DNA of 64,000 nt from Streptomyces goshikiensis (GTDB lineage: Bacteria; Actinomycetota; Actinomycetes; Streptomycetales; Streptomycetaceae), in the NCBI RefSeq assembly GCF_014650555.1, contig NZ_BMVE01000002.1:806001-870000 (forward strand). Direction: 5' to 3'. Below the pieces are notes generated by a model. That model did not search any database and had not been told where the DNA came from. It saw nothing but the letters and a program-made list of their open reading frames with translations. Positions 9,654-19,625 of this stretch are shown here, piece after piece (positions within the stretch are counted from its first letter, which is position 1; every line of letters starts with the position of its first letter). The position numbers and the translations under genes are program-made.

Positions 9654-9834
9654 CGCGCGTCCCCCGCGGGTGCGTCCGCCGCCCCGGGGCGCACGCGGTC
9701 CACGGCGGCGGACGCACCGTCAGGGGCCGCGCGCCTCACCCTCCCGCCACGGAATGAAGCCATTTGCGCGCCGGATGTATCCATCCGCTTACCCTGTGTG
9801 GCGAACCGCGAAGATCGCCCATAACTTCGGGTTC

Positions 9835-10905
9835 ATGACGAATCGGCAGCTCAAGTGCCTCGCAACCATCTCGGTCGTCATGGCCACCGGTATCGGCGCC
9901 GCGGCGCCCTCCTCCGGGGCGGCCATCCACAGGGTGAGCGCGGGCCAATCGATCCAGGCAGCGGTGGACGCCGCCCGCCCGGGAGACACGATCCTCGTAC
10001 GCCCCGGCACCTACCACGAGAGCGTGCTCATCACGAAGCGGCTGACCCTGCGGGGAGCGGGTCCGCGCCGCACCGTGATCATGCCGCCCACGACGGCCCC
10101 CGCCGCCGGCGCCGGCAACGCCTGTGTGCAGGCGGGCAACGGCATCTGCGTCATAGGAGCCGCGGAGAAGAGCGTCGACCGGGTGACCATCAAGGGGCTC
10201 GCCGTGTCCGGGTTCGGCAAGTCGGGGATCTGGGCCAGCGGCACCGACCGGCTGCGGGTCGAGCACGTGACCGCCGAGAACAACAAGGTCTGGGGCATCG
10301 CCCAGCAGATGTCCACCCGCGGGGTGTTCCGCGACAACACCGCCCGTGACAACGGGGAGTCCGGCTTCTTCATCGCCAACACCGTCGAACACGAGGGCGG
10401 GGCCACCGACACCCTCGGCGCCGCGATCCGCGACAACACGGCGAGCGGCAACCGGATCGGCATCACCGTGCGCAGGGTCAGGAACCTCACCGTCAGCGGC
10501 AACACCGTGACCGCCAACTGCGGCGGCGTGTTCGTCGTCGGGGACGAGGGCACGCCCCGCGCCGGGGCCATGACCGTCCGCGGCAACCGGGTCACCGCGA
10601 ACAACAAGCTGTGCCCCGCCACCTCCCGCCTCCCGGCCATCCAGGGCAGCGGCATCGTCCTCACGGGCGCCGAGGACACCGTCGTGCGCTCGAACACCAT
10701 CACGGGCAACGTCGGCGCCTCGCCGCTCTCGGGCGGAATCGTGCTGTTCCAGAGCTTCGTGGGCGCCGCGAACACCAACAACGTCATCAGGGACAACGCG
10801 GTGACGGGCAACAAGCCGGCGGACGTGGCCGACCGGGGCACCGGGACCGGCAACACGTTCACCGACAACAACTGTGCGCTCTCCGAGCCCGCCGGAATGT
10901 GCTGA
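9835..10905 (+). CDS. Secreted right-handed beta-helix (NosD/pectate-lyase fold) protein
   Basis: The 356-residue protein begins with a Sec-type signal peptide (basic MTNRQLK, hydrophobic core, Ala-rich cleavage region near residue 29). That feature chose the ATG at 9835 over an in-frame ATG at 9754. The mature part starts with 'GQSIQAAVDAARPGDTILVRPGTYHES', the usual entry to DUF1565/NosD-type parallel beta-helices (shortened here: IQAAVDAARPGDTI is the diagnostic core). Asn-rich turns (DNTARDN, GNTVTANC, SNTITGN, DNAVTGN) repeat about every 22-25 residues, as in a beta-solenoid. Paired Cys residues suggest extracellular disulfides. It may bind or cleave a polysaccharide; no catalytic residues can be assigned. 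It lies 38 bp upstream of the O-methyltransferase, but with separate function likely. Confidence 0.88.
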   Translation: MTNRQLKCLATISVVMATGIGAAAPSSGAAIHRVSAGQSIQAAVDAARPGDTILVRPGTYHESVLITKRLTLRGAGPRRTVIMPPTTAPAAGAGNACVQAGNGICVIGAAEKSVDRVTIKGLAVSGFGKSGIWASGTDRLRVEHVTAENNKVWGIAQQMSTRGVFRDNTARDNGESGFFIANTVEHEGGATDTLGAAIRDNTASGNRIGITVRRVRNLTVSGNTVTANCGGVFVVGDEGTPRAGAMTVRGNRVTANNKLCPATSRLPAIQGSGIVLTGAEDTVVRSNTITGNVGASPLSGGIVLFQSFVGAANTNNVIRDNAVTGNKPADVADRGTGTGNTFTDNNCALSEPAGMC

Positions 10906-10943
10906 CCGGTGTCCCCCGTCACCCTCAGGAGAATCGAGGCCGC

Positions 10944-12047
10944 ATGACCACGGTAAGTTCCAACCCCACCACGCTCGCCACCCCCACCATCGCCCCGACC
11001 GTCGCCCCCCTCACCACGGACGCCCCCGCCTCCCCGCAGCCCGGCATGCGCCTGCGCGAGCTCGTCTTCGGGGCGGCCTGCGCCGCCGCCGTACGGGCGG
11101 CCGCCCGCCTCGGCGTCGCCGACGCGCTCGGCCAGTCGCCCGCCACCGCCGCGGAGCTGGCGACCGCCCTGAACTGCGAGCCGCAGCCCCTGCGGCGCCT
11201 GCTCCGCGCGCTGACCTGCTACGGGATCTTCACGGAGACGGAGGACGGGAGGTTCGCCCACACCGAGATGTCCCGGCTGCTGCGCGAGGACGACCCCAAC
11301 AGCCTGCGCTACATCTCCCTGTGGTGCACCGAGCCCTGGACCTGGCAGGCCTGGCCGCGCCTCGACGACGCGGTGCGCTCCGGCGGCAGCGTCTTCCACG
11401 AGCTGTTCGGCAAGGGGTTCTTCGACTACCTGCACGAGGACGCGCACGAGTCGGCCCACGTCTTCAACCGGGCCATGACCACCTCCAGCGCCCAGTCCGC
11501 CCTCGACGTCGCCGAGCTCCTCGACCTCACCGGGATCTCGGTGGTGGCGGACATCGGCGGCGGCCAGGGCCACGTACTGGCGAGCCTGCTGGAGAAGCAC
11601 CCCGAGGTACGGGGAACCCTGCTCGACCTGCCCGGCGTGGTGGAGCGGGCGGATCCGCGGCTCCGCGAGGGCGGCGCCCTGTCCGCGCGCGCCAGCATCG
11701 TCGCCGGGGACTGCCGCGAGGGCATCCCGGTCGAGGCCGACCTGTACATCATCAAGAACATCCTGGAGTGGGACGACGACAGCACCCGCAGGACCCTGCG
11801 CAACGTCATCGAGGCCGCCCGCCCGGGAGCCCGGGTCGTGATCATCGAGAACCTCGTCGACGACACCCCGTCGATGAAGTTCACCACGGCCATGGACCTG
11901 ATGCTGCTGCTCAACGTGGGCGGCGCCAAGCACACCAAGGAGAGCCTGGTCAACCGCATGACCGCGGCCGGCCTGGTGCTCGGTGACATCCGGCCGGTCA
12001 ACCCGTACCTGCACGCGTTCGAATGCACCGTGCCGCTGTCCGGCTGA
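10944..12047 (+). CDS. SAM-dependent O-methyltransferase (polyketide tailoring type)
   Basis: The 367-aa protein starts at ATG 10944 with AGGAG 12 bases upstream. The first 35 or so residues are a Thr/Pro/Ala-rich extension. A winged-helix dimerisation domain (about 40-120) is followed by a Methyltransf_2 Rossmann domain with motif I VVADIGGGQGH at about residue 200, then DLPGVVE, GDCREGIP and the LYIIKNILEWDDD segment. This is the layout of TcmN/TcmO/DnrK-type small-molecule O-methyltransferases acting on phenolic hydroxyls of aromatic polyketides. In place of the usual catalytic His of the LxHxxHDW loop there is KNILEWDDD, so the base is unclear and the enzyme may work by proximity, as DnrK does. 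It converges on the SchA/CurD-like gene and is close to an FAD hydroxylase, consistent with tailoring an aromatic polyketide. Confidence 0.93.
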   Translation: MTTVSSNPTTLATPTIAPTVAPLTTDAPASPQPGMRLRELVFGAACAAAVRAAARLGVADALGQSPATAAELATALNCEPQPLRRLLRALTCYGIFTETEDGRFAHTEMSRLLREDDPNSLRYISLWCTEPWTWQAWPRLDDAVRSGGSVFHELFGKGFFDYLHEDAHESAHVFNRAMTTSSAQSALDVAELLDLTGISVVADIGGGQGHVLASLLEKHPEVRGTLLDLPGVVERADPRLREGGALSARASIVAGDCREGIPVEADLYIIKNILEWDDDSTRRTLRNVIEAARPGARVVIIENLVDDTPSMKFTTAMDLMLLLNVGGAKHTKESLVNRMTAAGLVLGDIRPVNPYLHAFECTVPLSG

Positions 12048-12076
12048 CACCGGCGGGGACCTCCCCGGCACACGAC

Positions 12077-12116
12077 ATCGCCCCGAGTCCGGCCTGGCGG
12101 CTGGGCTCGGGGCGAT
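12077..12116 (+). terminator. Terminator after O-methyltransferase
   Basis: A perfect 11-bp inverted repeat (ATCGCCCCGAG / CTCGGGGCGAT) with an 18-base loop, 29 bases after the stop of the methyltransferase. Confidence 0.65.
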
Positions 12117-12139
12117 CGTCTCGGGGCCGCCCGTCTCAG

Positions 12140-12165
12140 GACCGGCCGGGGTGCACCGGCCGGTC
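12140..12165 (-). terminator. Terminator after SchA/CurD-like gene
   Basis: A perfect 10-bp stem (GACCGGCCGG / CCGGCCGGTC) with a 6-base loop, just 8 bases beyond the stop of the minus-strand gene ending at 12174. Confidence 0.65.
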
Positions 12166-12173
12166 GGGGCGGG

Positions 12174-13310
12174 TCAGGAGGCGTCCGGCGTCCGCCGGTC
12201 GGTGATCAGTCGCATGGCGGAGCGGTCCAGGCAGCGCGCGACCTCCTCGTCGGAGGAGAGGACACCGTCCTTGGCCTCGTCCAGCAGCCGGGCCAGCACC
12301 GCCGCCTTGTGGCCGCCCTCGATCCCGAGCGCGAGCGCGGGCCGGGCGTCGATCGGGCCGCGCATGTCCAGGAGCCGGACGACGATGTCGTCGCGCTGGA
12401 AGATGGTGCTGCCCGCGATGGGGTTCGCCGGGTCGTCGGCGGCCGCCTCGTCCTGGCCCGCGAGGAGCCTGGCGAGCGCGGTCCCGCACCCCTTCTTCGC
12501 GGGATAGAACAGTGCGTGCCGCCCCAGCCCCTCCGGCTCGTCGCCGCCCGCCGCCACCCGGTGCACCACGGGCAGGGCCGCCCGGGTGAAGAACACCCGC
12601 GCCGAATCGGGGTCGGCGAGGTCCCGGTCCTGCTCCAGGTACGGGTTGATGGCCTCTTCGAGGGCCCTGACCTCCGGCTGCAGCGCCACATGGCGCAGCG
12701 CCGCCACCAGGTCGCCCTCCACCTCCATCGCCCGGACCACACGGTTCCCGTGCATGAAGACGGAGCTGCGCCGCAAGAGGGTGTTCTCGTCGACCCGAGC
12801 CCGCGGGGAGGTGTACCCGGCCAGCAGCTTCGCGACGGCGGCCTCGCTGCCCGGTTTGACGGTGAAGGTGAGGGCGTGGCGGACCACGCCGTCCCCGCGC
12901 CGGGGCGCGGCCCGCAGGCCGCCGCCGATCGTGTCCGGAACACCGGTGGCCGGGCTCTTGGCGCCCTGGCCGGCGGTCTCCTGCAGCACGCTGAAGCGGA
13001 GCGAGCGGGTGTCCCGTACGCAGCCGTGCAGCGGCTGCACCGTCTTCACGTGTTCCTCGCTGCTCACCCAGGCCAGGAAGGGGGACGCGCTCTCCCATTC
13101 GCTGGTGATGAGCCATTGGGAGGGGTTCTCGATCGACTGGCACAACTCGTCGCTGATGTGCCCGGGGACGGACGACACCTGGCTGCGCAGGCGTTCGTAG
13201 ACCTCCAGGAACTCCTTCTGGGCACCGTCGTACAGGTCAAGCAGCAGCACGACCCGAAGTCTTGAGCCGTCGAAGGCGGACTGGGATATCCGTTCCGACA
13301 CGGTTGTCAT
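12174..13310 (-). CDS. SchA/CurD-like protein (spore-pigment/aromatic polyketide family)
   Basis: The 378-aa protein starts at ATG 13310 with AAGGAG 8 bases upstream. It begins with an antibiotic-biosynthesis-monooxygenase-like (ferredoxin fold) segment at about 15-110 (LRVVLLLDLYDGAQ.., ending LRFSVLQE). Two further similar halves follow at about 140-260 and 265-375, including VRHALTFTVKPGSE and LGRHALFYPAKKG. This matches SchA/CurD/WhiE-ORFI-type proteins of Streptomyces spore-pigment and type II polyketide clusters, thought to aid cyclisation or oxidation of the polyketide. It is divergent from the FAD hydroxylase (212 bp between starts), as in whiE-like clusters where a hydroxylase is divergently transcribed. 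No ketosynthase, chain-length factor or ACP gene is present in the window. Confidence 0.85.
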   Translation of the reverse strand: MTTVSERISQSAFDGSRLRVVLLLDLYDGAQKEFLEVYERLRSQVSSVPGHISDELCQSIENPSQWLITSEWESASPFLAWVSSEEHVKTVQPLHGCVRDTRSLRFSVLQETAGQGAKSPATGVPDTIGGGLRAAPRRGDGVVRHALTFTVKPGSEAAVAKLLAGYTSPRARVDENTLLRRSSVFMHGNRVVRAMEVEGDLVAALRHVALQPEVRALEEAINPYLEQDRDLADPDSARVFFTRAALPVVHRVAAGGDEPEGLGRHALFYPAKKGCGTALARLLAGQDEAAADDPANPIAGSTIFQRDDIVVRLLDMRGPIDARPALALGIEGGHKAAVLARLLDEAKDGVLSSDEEVARCLDRSAMRLITDRRTPDAS

Positions 13311-13522
13311 CTTTCACACTCCTTCGAGACCCGGTCACCACGTCCCGTGGCATGTCACCGGTCGCTCGTGGAATTCGCGTGGGTGACCACCTGCGGATGC
13401 GGTCTGTCAACACCCGGTTACGGGTGGCACTGCCGAAACCGATCGTCGTCCGGTACGGCCAGCGGCGCGAGACGGGAGAACCATGCGGGTGAAGGAGCGG
13501 GGCGAATGTCCCGGAAAAGGGC

Positions 13523-15217
13523 ATGAAAAGAGCATTCCCCCTCGGGCGGCAGGAGCTGGAGCAACTGATGGAAGAAGACGTCGACCACCGCGTGCCGGTC
13601 CTCATCGTGGGCGGCTCGCTCGTGGGCCTGTGCACCTCGCTGTTCCTGGGCCGTCACGGCATCAGGCACATGCTGGTCGAGAAGCACTCGGGCACTTCGA
13701 AGCACCCGCGCGGACGCGGCATCAACGTACGGACGATGGAGGTGTTCCGGGTCGCCGGCGTGGAGGAGGCGATCCGGCAGGCCGCCTCGGTCCTGGCGGA
13801 CAACCACGGGATCCTCCAGGGCGGGTCCCTGACCGGCGACGACCAGGAGTGGCTGTTCAAGGAGATCGACGCGGGCGGCGCGATCGCGCGCTTCAGCCCG
13901 TCGACGTGGTGCCTGTGCAGCCAGAACGACATCGAGCCGGTCCTGATGGCCGTCACCCCCACCCTCGGCGCCGACCTGCGCTTCTCCACCGAACTCCTGT
14001 CGTTCGAGCAGGACGACACCGGGGTGACCGCGCTCGTGAAGAACCGCGAGACCGGCGAGCACAGCAGGGTGCGGGCGGACTACCTCGTCGCGGCCGACGG
14101 GCCGCGCAGTCCCGTCCGGGAACAGCTCCGCATCGGTCAGAGCGGCCCCGGAGACCTGTTCCACAACGTGAGCATCACCTTCCGCTCGCGCGGGCTCGCG
14201 GAGGTCGTGGGCGACCGCCGCTTCATCGTCTGCTACCTGACCAAGCCGGGTGCCGACGGGGCGCTGCTGCCGGTGGACAACGAGGAGAAGTGGGTCTTCC
14301 ACGCGCCCTGGCACCCCGACCAGGGCGAGACCCTGGAGGAGTTCACCGACCAGCGCTGCGCGGACCACATCCGGCGGGCGATCGGCGCCCCCGACCTGGA
14401 CGTCGAGATCACCGGCAAGGCCCAGTGGCACGCCGCCGAACGGGTGGCGCGGCACTACGCCGTCGGCCGGGTCTTCCTCGTCGGGGACTCCGCGCACGAG
14501 ATGTCCCCCACCGGGGCGTTCGGCTCCAACACCGGCATCCAGGACGCGCACAACCTCGCCTGGAAGCTGGCCGCCGTCCTGGAGGGCGCGGCGCACCCGC
14601 GGCTGCTCCTGACGTACGAGGCCGAGCGCCTGCCGGTGGCCCGGGCGACGAGCGAGCGCGCCTCGGCCCGCTCGGCGGAGCACAGCCACCCCGGGTACGC
14701 CCCGGCTCCCGGCGCGGCCGGCGCGGCCGGCGGCCGGCAGGGCGGGGTCCTCTCCGTGGCCATGGGGTACCGCTACACCGCGGGCGCCGTCGTGGGCGGC
14801 GACGCGGAGCAGCCCGTCGTCCCCGAGCAGATGCGGCTGACGGGCGATCCGGGTTCCCGGGCCCCCCACATGTGGCTGCGCCGGGCCGGCGAGCGGATCT
14901 CCACCCTGGACCTCTACGAGCGGTCGTTCGTCCTGCTCAGCGCCGAGGGCACCCGGTGGGGCCGCGCCGCGCGGCGGGCCGCCGCGCGCCTGGACATGCG
15001 GCTGGAGGCGTACGAGGTCGGCACCGGCCCGGACGCGGGCCTGCTCCCCGAGGAGGACGGGGGAGACTGGGCCGAGGTCCACGGCACGACCCCGGAGGGC
15101 GCGATCCTGGTCCGCCCCGACGGGTTCGTCGCCTGGCGCTCCCCGAAGGGCGAGGCCGATCCGGAGCCGGTCCTGTACGAGGTCCTCAGCGCCCTCCTGG
15201 GCCGGACCGGGGACTAG
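13523..15217 (+). CDS. FAD-dependent aromatic hydroxylase (PHBH/TcmG-type)
   Basis: The 564-aa protein could instead start at ATG 13568, which has AGGAG 12 bases upstream and would place the flavin fold at the usual N-terminal position. It has a dinucleotide-binding motif (VLIVGGSLVGL), the DG motif (YLVAADGPRSPVR), the GD motif (VFLVGDSAHEMSPTGAFGSN), and a thioredoxin-like C-terminal domain. This is the layout of class A flavoprotein monooxygenases acting on aromatic polyketides (TcmG, WhiE-ORFVIII). It uses NAD(P)H and O2 to hydroxylate a ring. An Ala/Gly-rich linker lies at about 390-410. Its location opposite the SchA/CurD-like gene supports joint action on a polyketide substrate. Confidence 0.93.
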   Translation: MKRAFPLGRQELEQLMEEDVDHRVPVLIVGGSLVGLCTSLFLGRHGIRHMLVEKHSGTSKHPRGRGINVRTMEVFRVAGVEEAIRQAASVLADNHGILQGGSLTGDDQEWLFKEIDAGGAIARFSPSTWCLCSQNDIEPVLMAVTPTLGADLRFSTELLSFEQDDTGVTALVKNRETGEHSRVRADYLVAADGPRSPVREQLRIGQSGPGDLFHNVSITFRSRGLAEVVGDRRFIVCYLTKPGADGALLPVDNEEKWVFHAPWHPDQGETLEEFTDQRCADHIRRAIGAPDLDVEITGKAQWHAAERVARHYAVGRVFLVGDSAHEMSPTGAFGSNTGIQDAHNLAWKLAAVLEGAAHPRLLLTYEAERLPVARATSERASARSAEHSHPGYAPAPGAAGAAGGRQGGVLSVAMGYRYTAGAVVGGDAEQPVVPEQMRLTGDPGSRAPHMWLRRAGERISTLDLYERSFVLLSAEGTRWGRAARRAAARLDMRLEAYEVGTGPDAGLLPEEDGGDWAEVHGTTPEGAILVRPDGFVAWRSPKGEADPEPVLYEVLSALLGRTGD

Positions 15218-15258
15218 CCCCGCACGTCCCCGTACCTCCCCACACGTCCCCGGACGTT

Positions 15259-15285
15259 CCCCGGGCCGCGCGCCGCGGCCCGGGG
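15259..15285. terminator. Bidirectional terminator
   Basis: A perfect 12-bp stem (CCCCGGGCCGCG / CGCGGCCCGGGG) with a 3-base loop between the convergent FAD hydroxylase and TetR genes. Confidence 0.7.
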
Positions 15286-15294
15286 GCCCAGGCC

Positions 15295-15900
15295 CTAGGC
15301 GTCCGGGCCGGGCCGCAGGGTGCGCCAGACGGCGTCGGGGAGCAGCCGTTCCGCCTCGTCGAGGTCGAACGCGTAGGTGCTGGAGAGCCAGCGGCGGGCG
15401 GCCTCGCCGACCGGGCCCATGACCAGGACCTCGACCAGCGGCCCGGGGAGGGGGACGATCTCCCCCTTCAGCACCTGCCGCCGCGTCCAGGCGCCGATGG
15501 CCGCCAGCTTGGCCTCCTTGGCGGCGCTGATCTCCTCGGCGTGCGCCGCCAGGTAGCCGGAGTAGGCGGAGGCGTGGAGGAACAGCGCGGCGTCCCGGTG
15601 CTCGCGGGTGAACTCCAGGTAGGACCGTACGAGTGCGTGGACGCCGGTCCGGGCGGTCCGGGTCCGGGTCACGGCGGCGGTCATCGCGTCGAACAGCTCG
15701 CCCATGCACCGGGTGTACAGGGCGGCGGCGAGCCCGTCGAAGCTGCCGAAGTGGTGGTACAGACTGCCGAGGCTGACTCCGCTGGCGGCGGTGACGCTGC
15801 CCACCGTGAACCCCTGCTGGCCGTGCGCGGCGTACACGCGCAGGGCGGTCGTCAGGACCAGGTCGACCGTGGCCTCGCCCCGTTGCTGCTTTGGAGACAT
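15295..15900 (-). CDS. TetR-family transcriptional regulator
   Basis: The 201-aa protein has an N-terminal helix-turn-helix (about 12-58; FTVGSVTAASGVSLGSLYHH is the recognition region) and a divergent helical ligand-binding domain. It converges on the FAD hydroxylase and is the only regulator inside the tailoring-gene group, so it may control that group. It could instead be unrelated. No clear operator was found upstream of its start. Confidence 0.9.
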   Translation of the reverse strand: MSPKQQRGEATVDLVLTTALRVYAAHGQQGFTVGSVTAASGVSLGSLYHHFGSFDGLAAALYTRCMGELFDAMTAAVTRTRTARTGVHALVRSYLEFTREHRDAALFLHASAYSGYLAAHAEEISAAKEAKLAAIGAWTRRQVLKGEIVPLPGPLVEVLVMGPVGEAARRWLSSTYAFDLDEAERLLPDAVWRTLRPGPDA

Positions 15901-15952
15901 GCCCGTCAGGGTAGATCAGCCCGGGCCGGGCGGGACCTGCCGCGACGGCCGG

Positions 15953-15990
15953 GCGGCACGCCCCCGGCCGCGGGGCCGGGGACGTGCCGC
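15953..15990 (-). terminator. Terminator after the M4-M28 peptidase gene
   Basis: A stem of 17 bp with one mismatch (GCGGCACG..CCCCGGCC pairing with GGCCGGGG..CGTGCCGC) and a 4-base loop, 20 bases beyond the stop at 16011. Confidence 0.75.
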
Positions 15991-16010
15991 TGGGTGCGAA
16001 TCGGAGGGCG

Positions 16011-19000
16011 TCAGCTCACCTGGAGGGTGACGTCGTCCACCACGAAGGACGTCTGGAGGGACTGGTCCTCCACGCCCTTGAACTGAAGGGTGACGGTCTG
16101 GCCCGCGAAGCGGGAGACGTCGTAGGTCTTCAGCGCGTAGCCGGAGCCCGCGTCCACGTTGGACAGGGTCTCCAGGGTCTGGCCGCCGACGGAGACGGTG
16201 AACCGGTCGTAGACCACGTTCTCGTCCTCGTCGGTGTCGATGTGCAGGTAGAAGGCGAGCTGGTACGAGGAGCACCCGGACGGGACCGCCAGCGACTGCG
16301 AGGCGCTGTCCGTGCGGGAGGAGCCCCAGCCGTTCAGCCACGCCATGTACGAGCCGGCGTGCGGGGCCTCGCCGGACTGGTTGGTGATGACCCCGGCGGT
16401 GGCGGTCCAGGGGGCGCTGCCGTTCTCGAAGCCGCCGTTGACGACGAGCTGGCGCGGGGTGCAGGTACCGCCGCCGCCCCCGACGGTCAGAGTGTAGGTG
16501 GTGGTGTGGCTCGTGGTGCCGCTGCCGGTGACGGTCAGGGTGTACGTGCCCTGCGCGGCGCCCGCGCCGACCTGGACGGTGAGCGTCGAGGAGCTGCCGG
16601 ACTGCACGGAGGACGGGCTGAGCGTCGCGGTGACGCCGGCGGGCGCGCCGGAGACCGACAGGGCGACGGTCTGGGCGGCGCCGCTCACGGTGGCGGTGTT
16701 CACCGTGGAGGTGACGCTGCCGCCCGGGCCCGCGGAGCCGGCGGCGGGGGAGGCGCTGATCGAGAAGTCCTGAGCCGGGGTGTCGCCGCCGACGGCCTGC
16801 TTCCAGATCGCGTAGGCGACGCCGTCGGCGCTGCGGTCGAGGACGGTCGCGCTGATGTTGGCGGTCGTGTCGCAGGAGCTGTGGTAGCAGGCGTCGTACG
16901 CCGCGTTCGCGGTGCCGCCCCACTTGGCGGCCTGCGCCGAGGTCTTGCGGGCGCTGGCGCCGGCCGCGTAACCGGAGGTGGGGATGCCGCCCTGCTGGAA
17001 GGAGTAGTCGTCACTGCGGCCCTGGCCCTCGGTGTTCTCCTCGGGGGCGAGGTTCAGCGAGGTCCAGTACGCCTTCAGCGGCGCGGCGGTGGCGGAGTTG
17101 ACGTTGTTGATGAAGTAGCCGCCGTTGGTCGAGCCGACCATGTCGAAGTTGTAGTAGCCCTTGATGGCGCTCTTCTCGGCGCTGCTGAGCCGGCCCACGT
17201 AGAACTTGGAGCCGTTGAGGCCCTGCTCCTCGTCGGTCCACCAGGCGAAGCGCACGTGCTTGGTCAGGGTGGGGTTCTTCTGGGCGAGGACGAGCGCGTT
17301 CTCCAGCAGGGTCGCGGAGCCCGAGCCGTTGTCGTTGATGCCGGGGCCGGCCGAGACGCTGTCGAGGTGGGCTCCGAACATGACGACCTGGTCGGCCGGG
17401 CCGCCGGGCCAGTCGGCGATCAGGTTGTTCGACGGGTAGGTGCAGGAGGTGCAGTTCTGCTCGGTCACGGTGTAACCGGCGGCCTGCAGCTTGCCCTTCA
17501 CGTACGCCAGCGACTGGGTGTAACCGGCGCTGCCCGCCCGGCGGTTGCCGCCGTTCTGGGAGGCGATCGTGTTCAGCTGGGTCAGGTGCGCCTGGACGTT
17601 GGCGACGCTGACGTCCGGCGGGTCGGTGGGCGTCGTGGTGCCGCCGACGCTGAGCGCGTAGTCGACGGTGTGCGCGAGGCTCGGACCCTGGCCCTTGACG
17701 GTGACGGTGGACGGCCCGGGAGCCGCGCTGGAGCTCGCGGACAGCGTCAGCGTCGAGGACTGGCCGGACTGGACCGTGGCCGGGCTGAAGGAGGCGCTCA
17801 CCCCGGCCGGCAGGCCGGTGGCGGTGAGCGTCACCTGCTGGGCCGAGCCGGTGGTGGTGCTGGTGGCCACGGTGGTGGTGACGGAGGCGCCCTGCTGGAC
17901 GGTGCCCGAGGCCGGGTTCAGCGCCATCGAGAAGTCGTCGTTCTGCCCGCTCGGGGTGCAGGTGGGGTCACCGGACTGGGCGGGCACGCTGATGGCGTCC
18001 CAGGCGGCCTTGGTCTTGTTGAACAGGTTGCAGGTGGTGGGGTCGAGCGACTTCGCGGAGCTGAGGGTCGCCGTCCGGTACTTCTTGTAGGACATGCCGC
18101 TGGTCTTGAGCAGCATGCCGCCGTAGAAGATCTTGCCGGCGCTCTGGACGCCCACGCCGGTCAGCGTGCTGGAGTTGCAGGTGGGGCTGCTCGGCTTGCC
18201 GCCGCCCGGGCTGGTGCCCTCGGCCAGCAGGTAGAACCAGTGGTTCAGGGGTCCGGCGGCGGCGTGCACCTCGGTGCCGGGTATAGCGGAGCTGTAGCAG
18301 GCCGGGTCGTTGTTGACGGCCGGCGGGTTGTACATGTTCCGGATCGGTCCGCGGCCCTGGAGGTTGATCATCTCGCCGACGGTGTAGTCCGGGACGTCGT
18401 ACGGTGCCGGCTCGTTGGCGTACGCCTCCGTCAGCGCGCCGAAGATGTCGCCGGTGCCCTCGCCCAGCCCGGACTCCTGGCCGCTGGTGCCGCCGGGGGT
18501 GTTGGAGTCGATGGCGTGCCCGTACTCGTGGCCCACCACGTCGATGCCGGCGATCCACTCGTTCGCGCTGTTGCGGCCGATGGTGACCGAGCTGCCGTCC
18601 CAGTACGCGTTCAGGTCGCTGAGGCCGACCTTGCCGGGGAAGCTGCGGCCGTTGCCGTCGACGCCGTTGCGGCCGAGCCACTGGCTCAGCATGTTCCACT
18701 GCTTCTGCGCCGCGAACATCAGGTCCGTACAGCCGGTCTCCTTGGAGGTGGCGTTGCCGGTGCCCCAGGAGTCCGACGACTTCGAGAAGACGCTGCCGGT
18801 GCTGTAGTCGGCGCAGCTGAGGCCCGGCCGGTTCGGGTCGCGCAGCGAGTACGTACCGCTCGCGGCGGTGGTGTCGATGGTCAGCGGGTTCGGGCCGTTC
18901 CACTTGCTGGTGCCGCTGCCCGCGACCACCTCGTCGTGGCGGTCGACGACCTTGCCGGTGCGGGCGTCCACGAAGACGTGCAGCTTGCTGGGCGCCGTCT

Positions 19001-19526
19001 TCGTGCGGCCGGACAGGACGGTCTCCCAGGCCAGGACCTGCTTGTCGTCCTTGAGCCGGACGACGAGGCGGCTGTCGAGGACCTTGTCGACCTTCGCCAG
19101 CTCGCTCCGCGACGTGGCCTCCGCCGCCTTGGCGGTGACGGTCGGCGTGGTCGCCACGTCGATCACCCGGGCGGATGCCGACTGCACGGCGCGGACCTTG
19201 CCCTCGCCGTCCGCGAGCACCACCGCGTCGCCGCCGACGACGGGCAGGCCGCGGTAGCTGCGCTCGTAGGCGACCGAGTAGAGGTCCTGCACCCAGGGGG
19301 TGACCAGGCGCCGTTCGTACTGCTGCCGGGGGGAGTTGACGAGGGTGTCGAGGCCGCTGCGGACCGCCGCGTCCGCGGCGGCGACCGCGCGCTCGGCTGA
19401 GGTGGGCGCGGGCTGTGAGCGCTCCCGGGCCGGCTGCGCGGCCGACGCGGTTCCTGCCAGGGCTCCGGCGAGGCTCGCGGTCAGCGCCATGGCTGCCACG
19501 GAGGCCATCCATCTGGTGGGCTGCAA
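16011..19526 (-). CDS. Secreted M4 metallopeptidase-M28 aminopeptidase fusion
   Basis: The 1,171-aa protein uses a TTG start at 19526, chosen because GGAGT lies 6 bases upstream and the signal peptide (MQPTRW.., cleavage near ASA-AQ) begins there. Domains in order: FTP/PepSY-like propeptide (about 40-200); thermolysin-like M4 domain with HEYGH at 333-337 and a downstream GEGTGDIFG supplying the third zinc ligand; an Ig-like domain (about 530-630); an M28 aminopeptidase of the S. griseus type with GAHLDS (H720, D722), WWTDEEQG and FDMVGS; a second Ig-like domain; and a C-terminal jelly-roll (about 1030-1171, starting '[10 protein letters not shown]'). It would be an exoenzyme combining endo- and aminopeptidase activities. 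The frame is uninterrupted. An 8-G run (19546-19553) lies just upstream of the start. The divergent LysR gene is the probable regulator. Confidence 0.93.
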   Translation of the reverse strand: MQPTRWMASVAAMALTASLAGALAGTASAAQPARERSQPAPTSAERAVAAADAAVRSGLDTLVNSPRQQYERRLVTPWVQDLYSVAYERSYRGLPVVGGDAVVLADGEGKVRAVQSASARVIDVATTPTVTAKAAEATSRSELAKVDKVLDSRLVVRLKDDKQVLAWETVLSGRTKTAPSKLHVFVDARTGKVVDRHDEVVAGSGTSKWNGPNPLTIDTTAASGTYSLRDPNRPGLSCADYSTGSVFSKSSDSWGTGNATSKETGCTDLMFAAQKQWNMLSQWLGRNGVDGNGRSFPGKVGLSDLNAYWDGSSVTIGRNSANEWIAGIDVVGHEYGHAIDSNTPGGTSGQESGLGEGTGDIFGALTEAYANEPAPYDVPDYTVGEMINLQGRGPIRNMYNPPAVNNDPACYSSAIPGTEVHAAAGPLNHWFYLLAEGTSPGGGKPSSPTCNSSTLTGVGVQSAGKIFYGGMLLKTSGMSYKKYRTATLSSAKSLDPTTCNLFNKTKAAWDAISVPAQSGDPTCTPSGQNDDFSMALNPASGTVQQGASVTTTVATSTTTGSAQQVTLTATGLPAGVSASFSPATVQSGQSSTLTLSASSSAAPGPSTVTVKGQGPSLAHTVDYALSVGGTTTPTDPPDVSVANVQAHLTQLNTIASQNGGNRRAGSAGYTQSLAYVKGKLQAAGYTVTEQNCTSCTYPSNNLIADWPGGPADQVVMFGAHLDSVSAGPGINDNGSGSATLLENALVLAQKNPTLTKHVRFAWWTDEEQGLNGSKFYVGRLSSAEKSAIKGYYNFDMVGSTNGGYFINNVNSATAAPLKAYWTSLNLAPEENTEGQGRSDDYSFQQGGIPTSGYAAGASARKTSAQAAKWGGTANAAYDACYHSSCDTTANISATVLDRSADGVAYAIWKQAVGGDTPAQDFSISASPAAGSAGPGGSVTSTVNTATVSGAAQTVALSVSGAPAGVTATLSPSSVQSGSSSTLTVQVGAGAAQGTYTLTVTGSGTTSHTTTYTLTVGGGGGTCTPRQLVVNGGFENGSAPWTATAGVITNQSGEAPHAGSYMAWLNGWGSSRTDSASQSLAVPSGCSSYQLAFYLHIDTDEDENVVYDRFTVSVGGQTLETLSNVDAGSGYALKTYDVSRFAGQTVTLQFKGVEDQSLQTSFVVDDVTLQVS

Positions 19527-19625
19527 GAGTCCACTCCGATCGTGTGGGGGGGGTGGTGACGGGGATGGTCTGGCTGTTCGCCGCCGAGTATGGGCGTGTG
19601 CATGGCGAGATTGGGACATCCCTGT

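Noticed and set aside
9283..9834. Upstream extension of the beta-helix gene over the phosphatase gene
   Set aside because: It is antisense to the phosphatase N-terminus and would remove the signal peptide from the protein start.
15984..19400. Plus-strand frame of over 1,100 codons opposite the M4-M28 gene
   Set aside because: Complement of a gene with clear peptidase motifs; it has no motif of its own.
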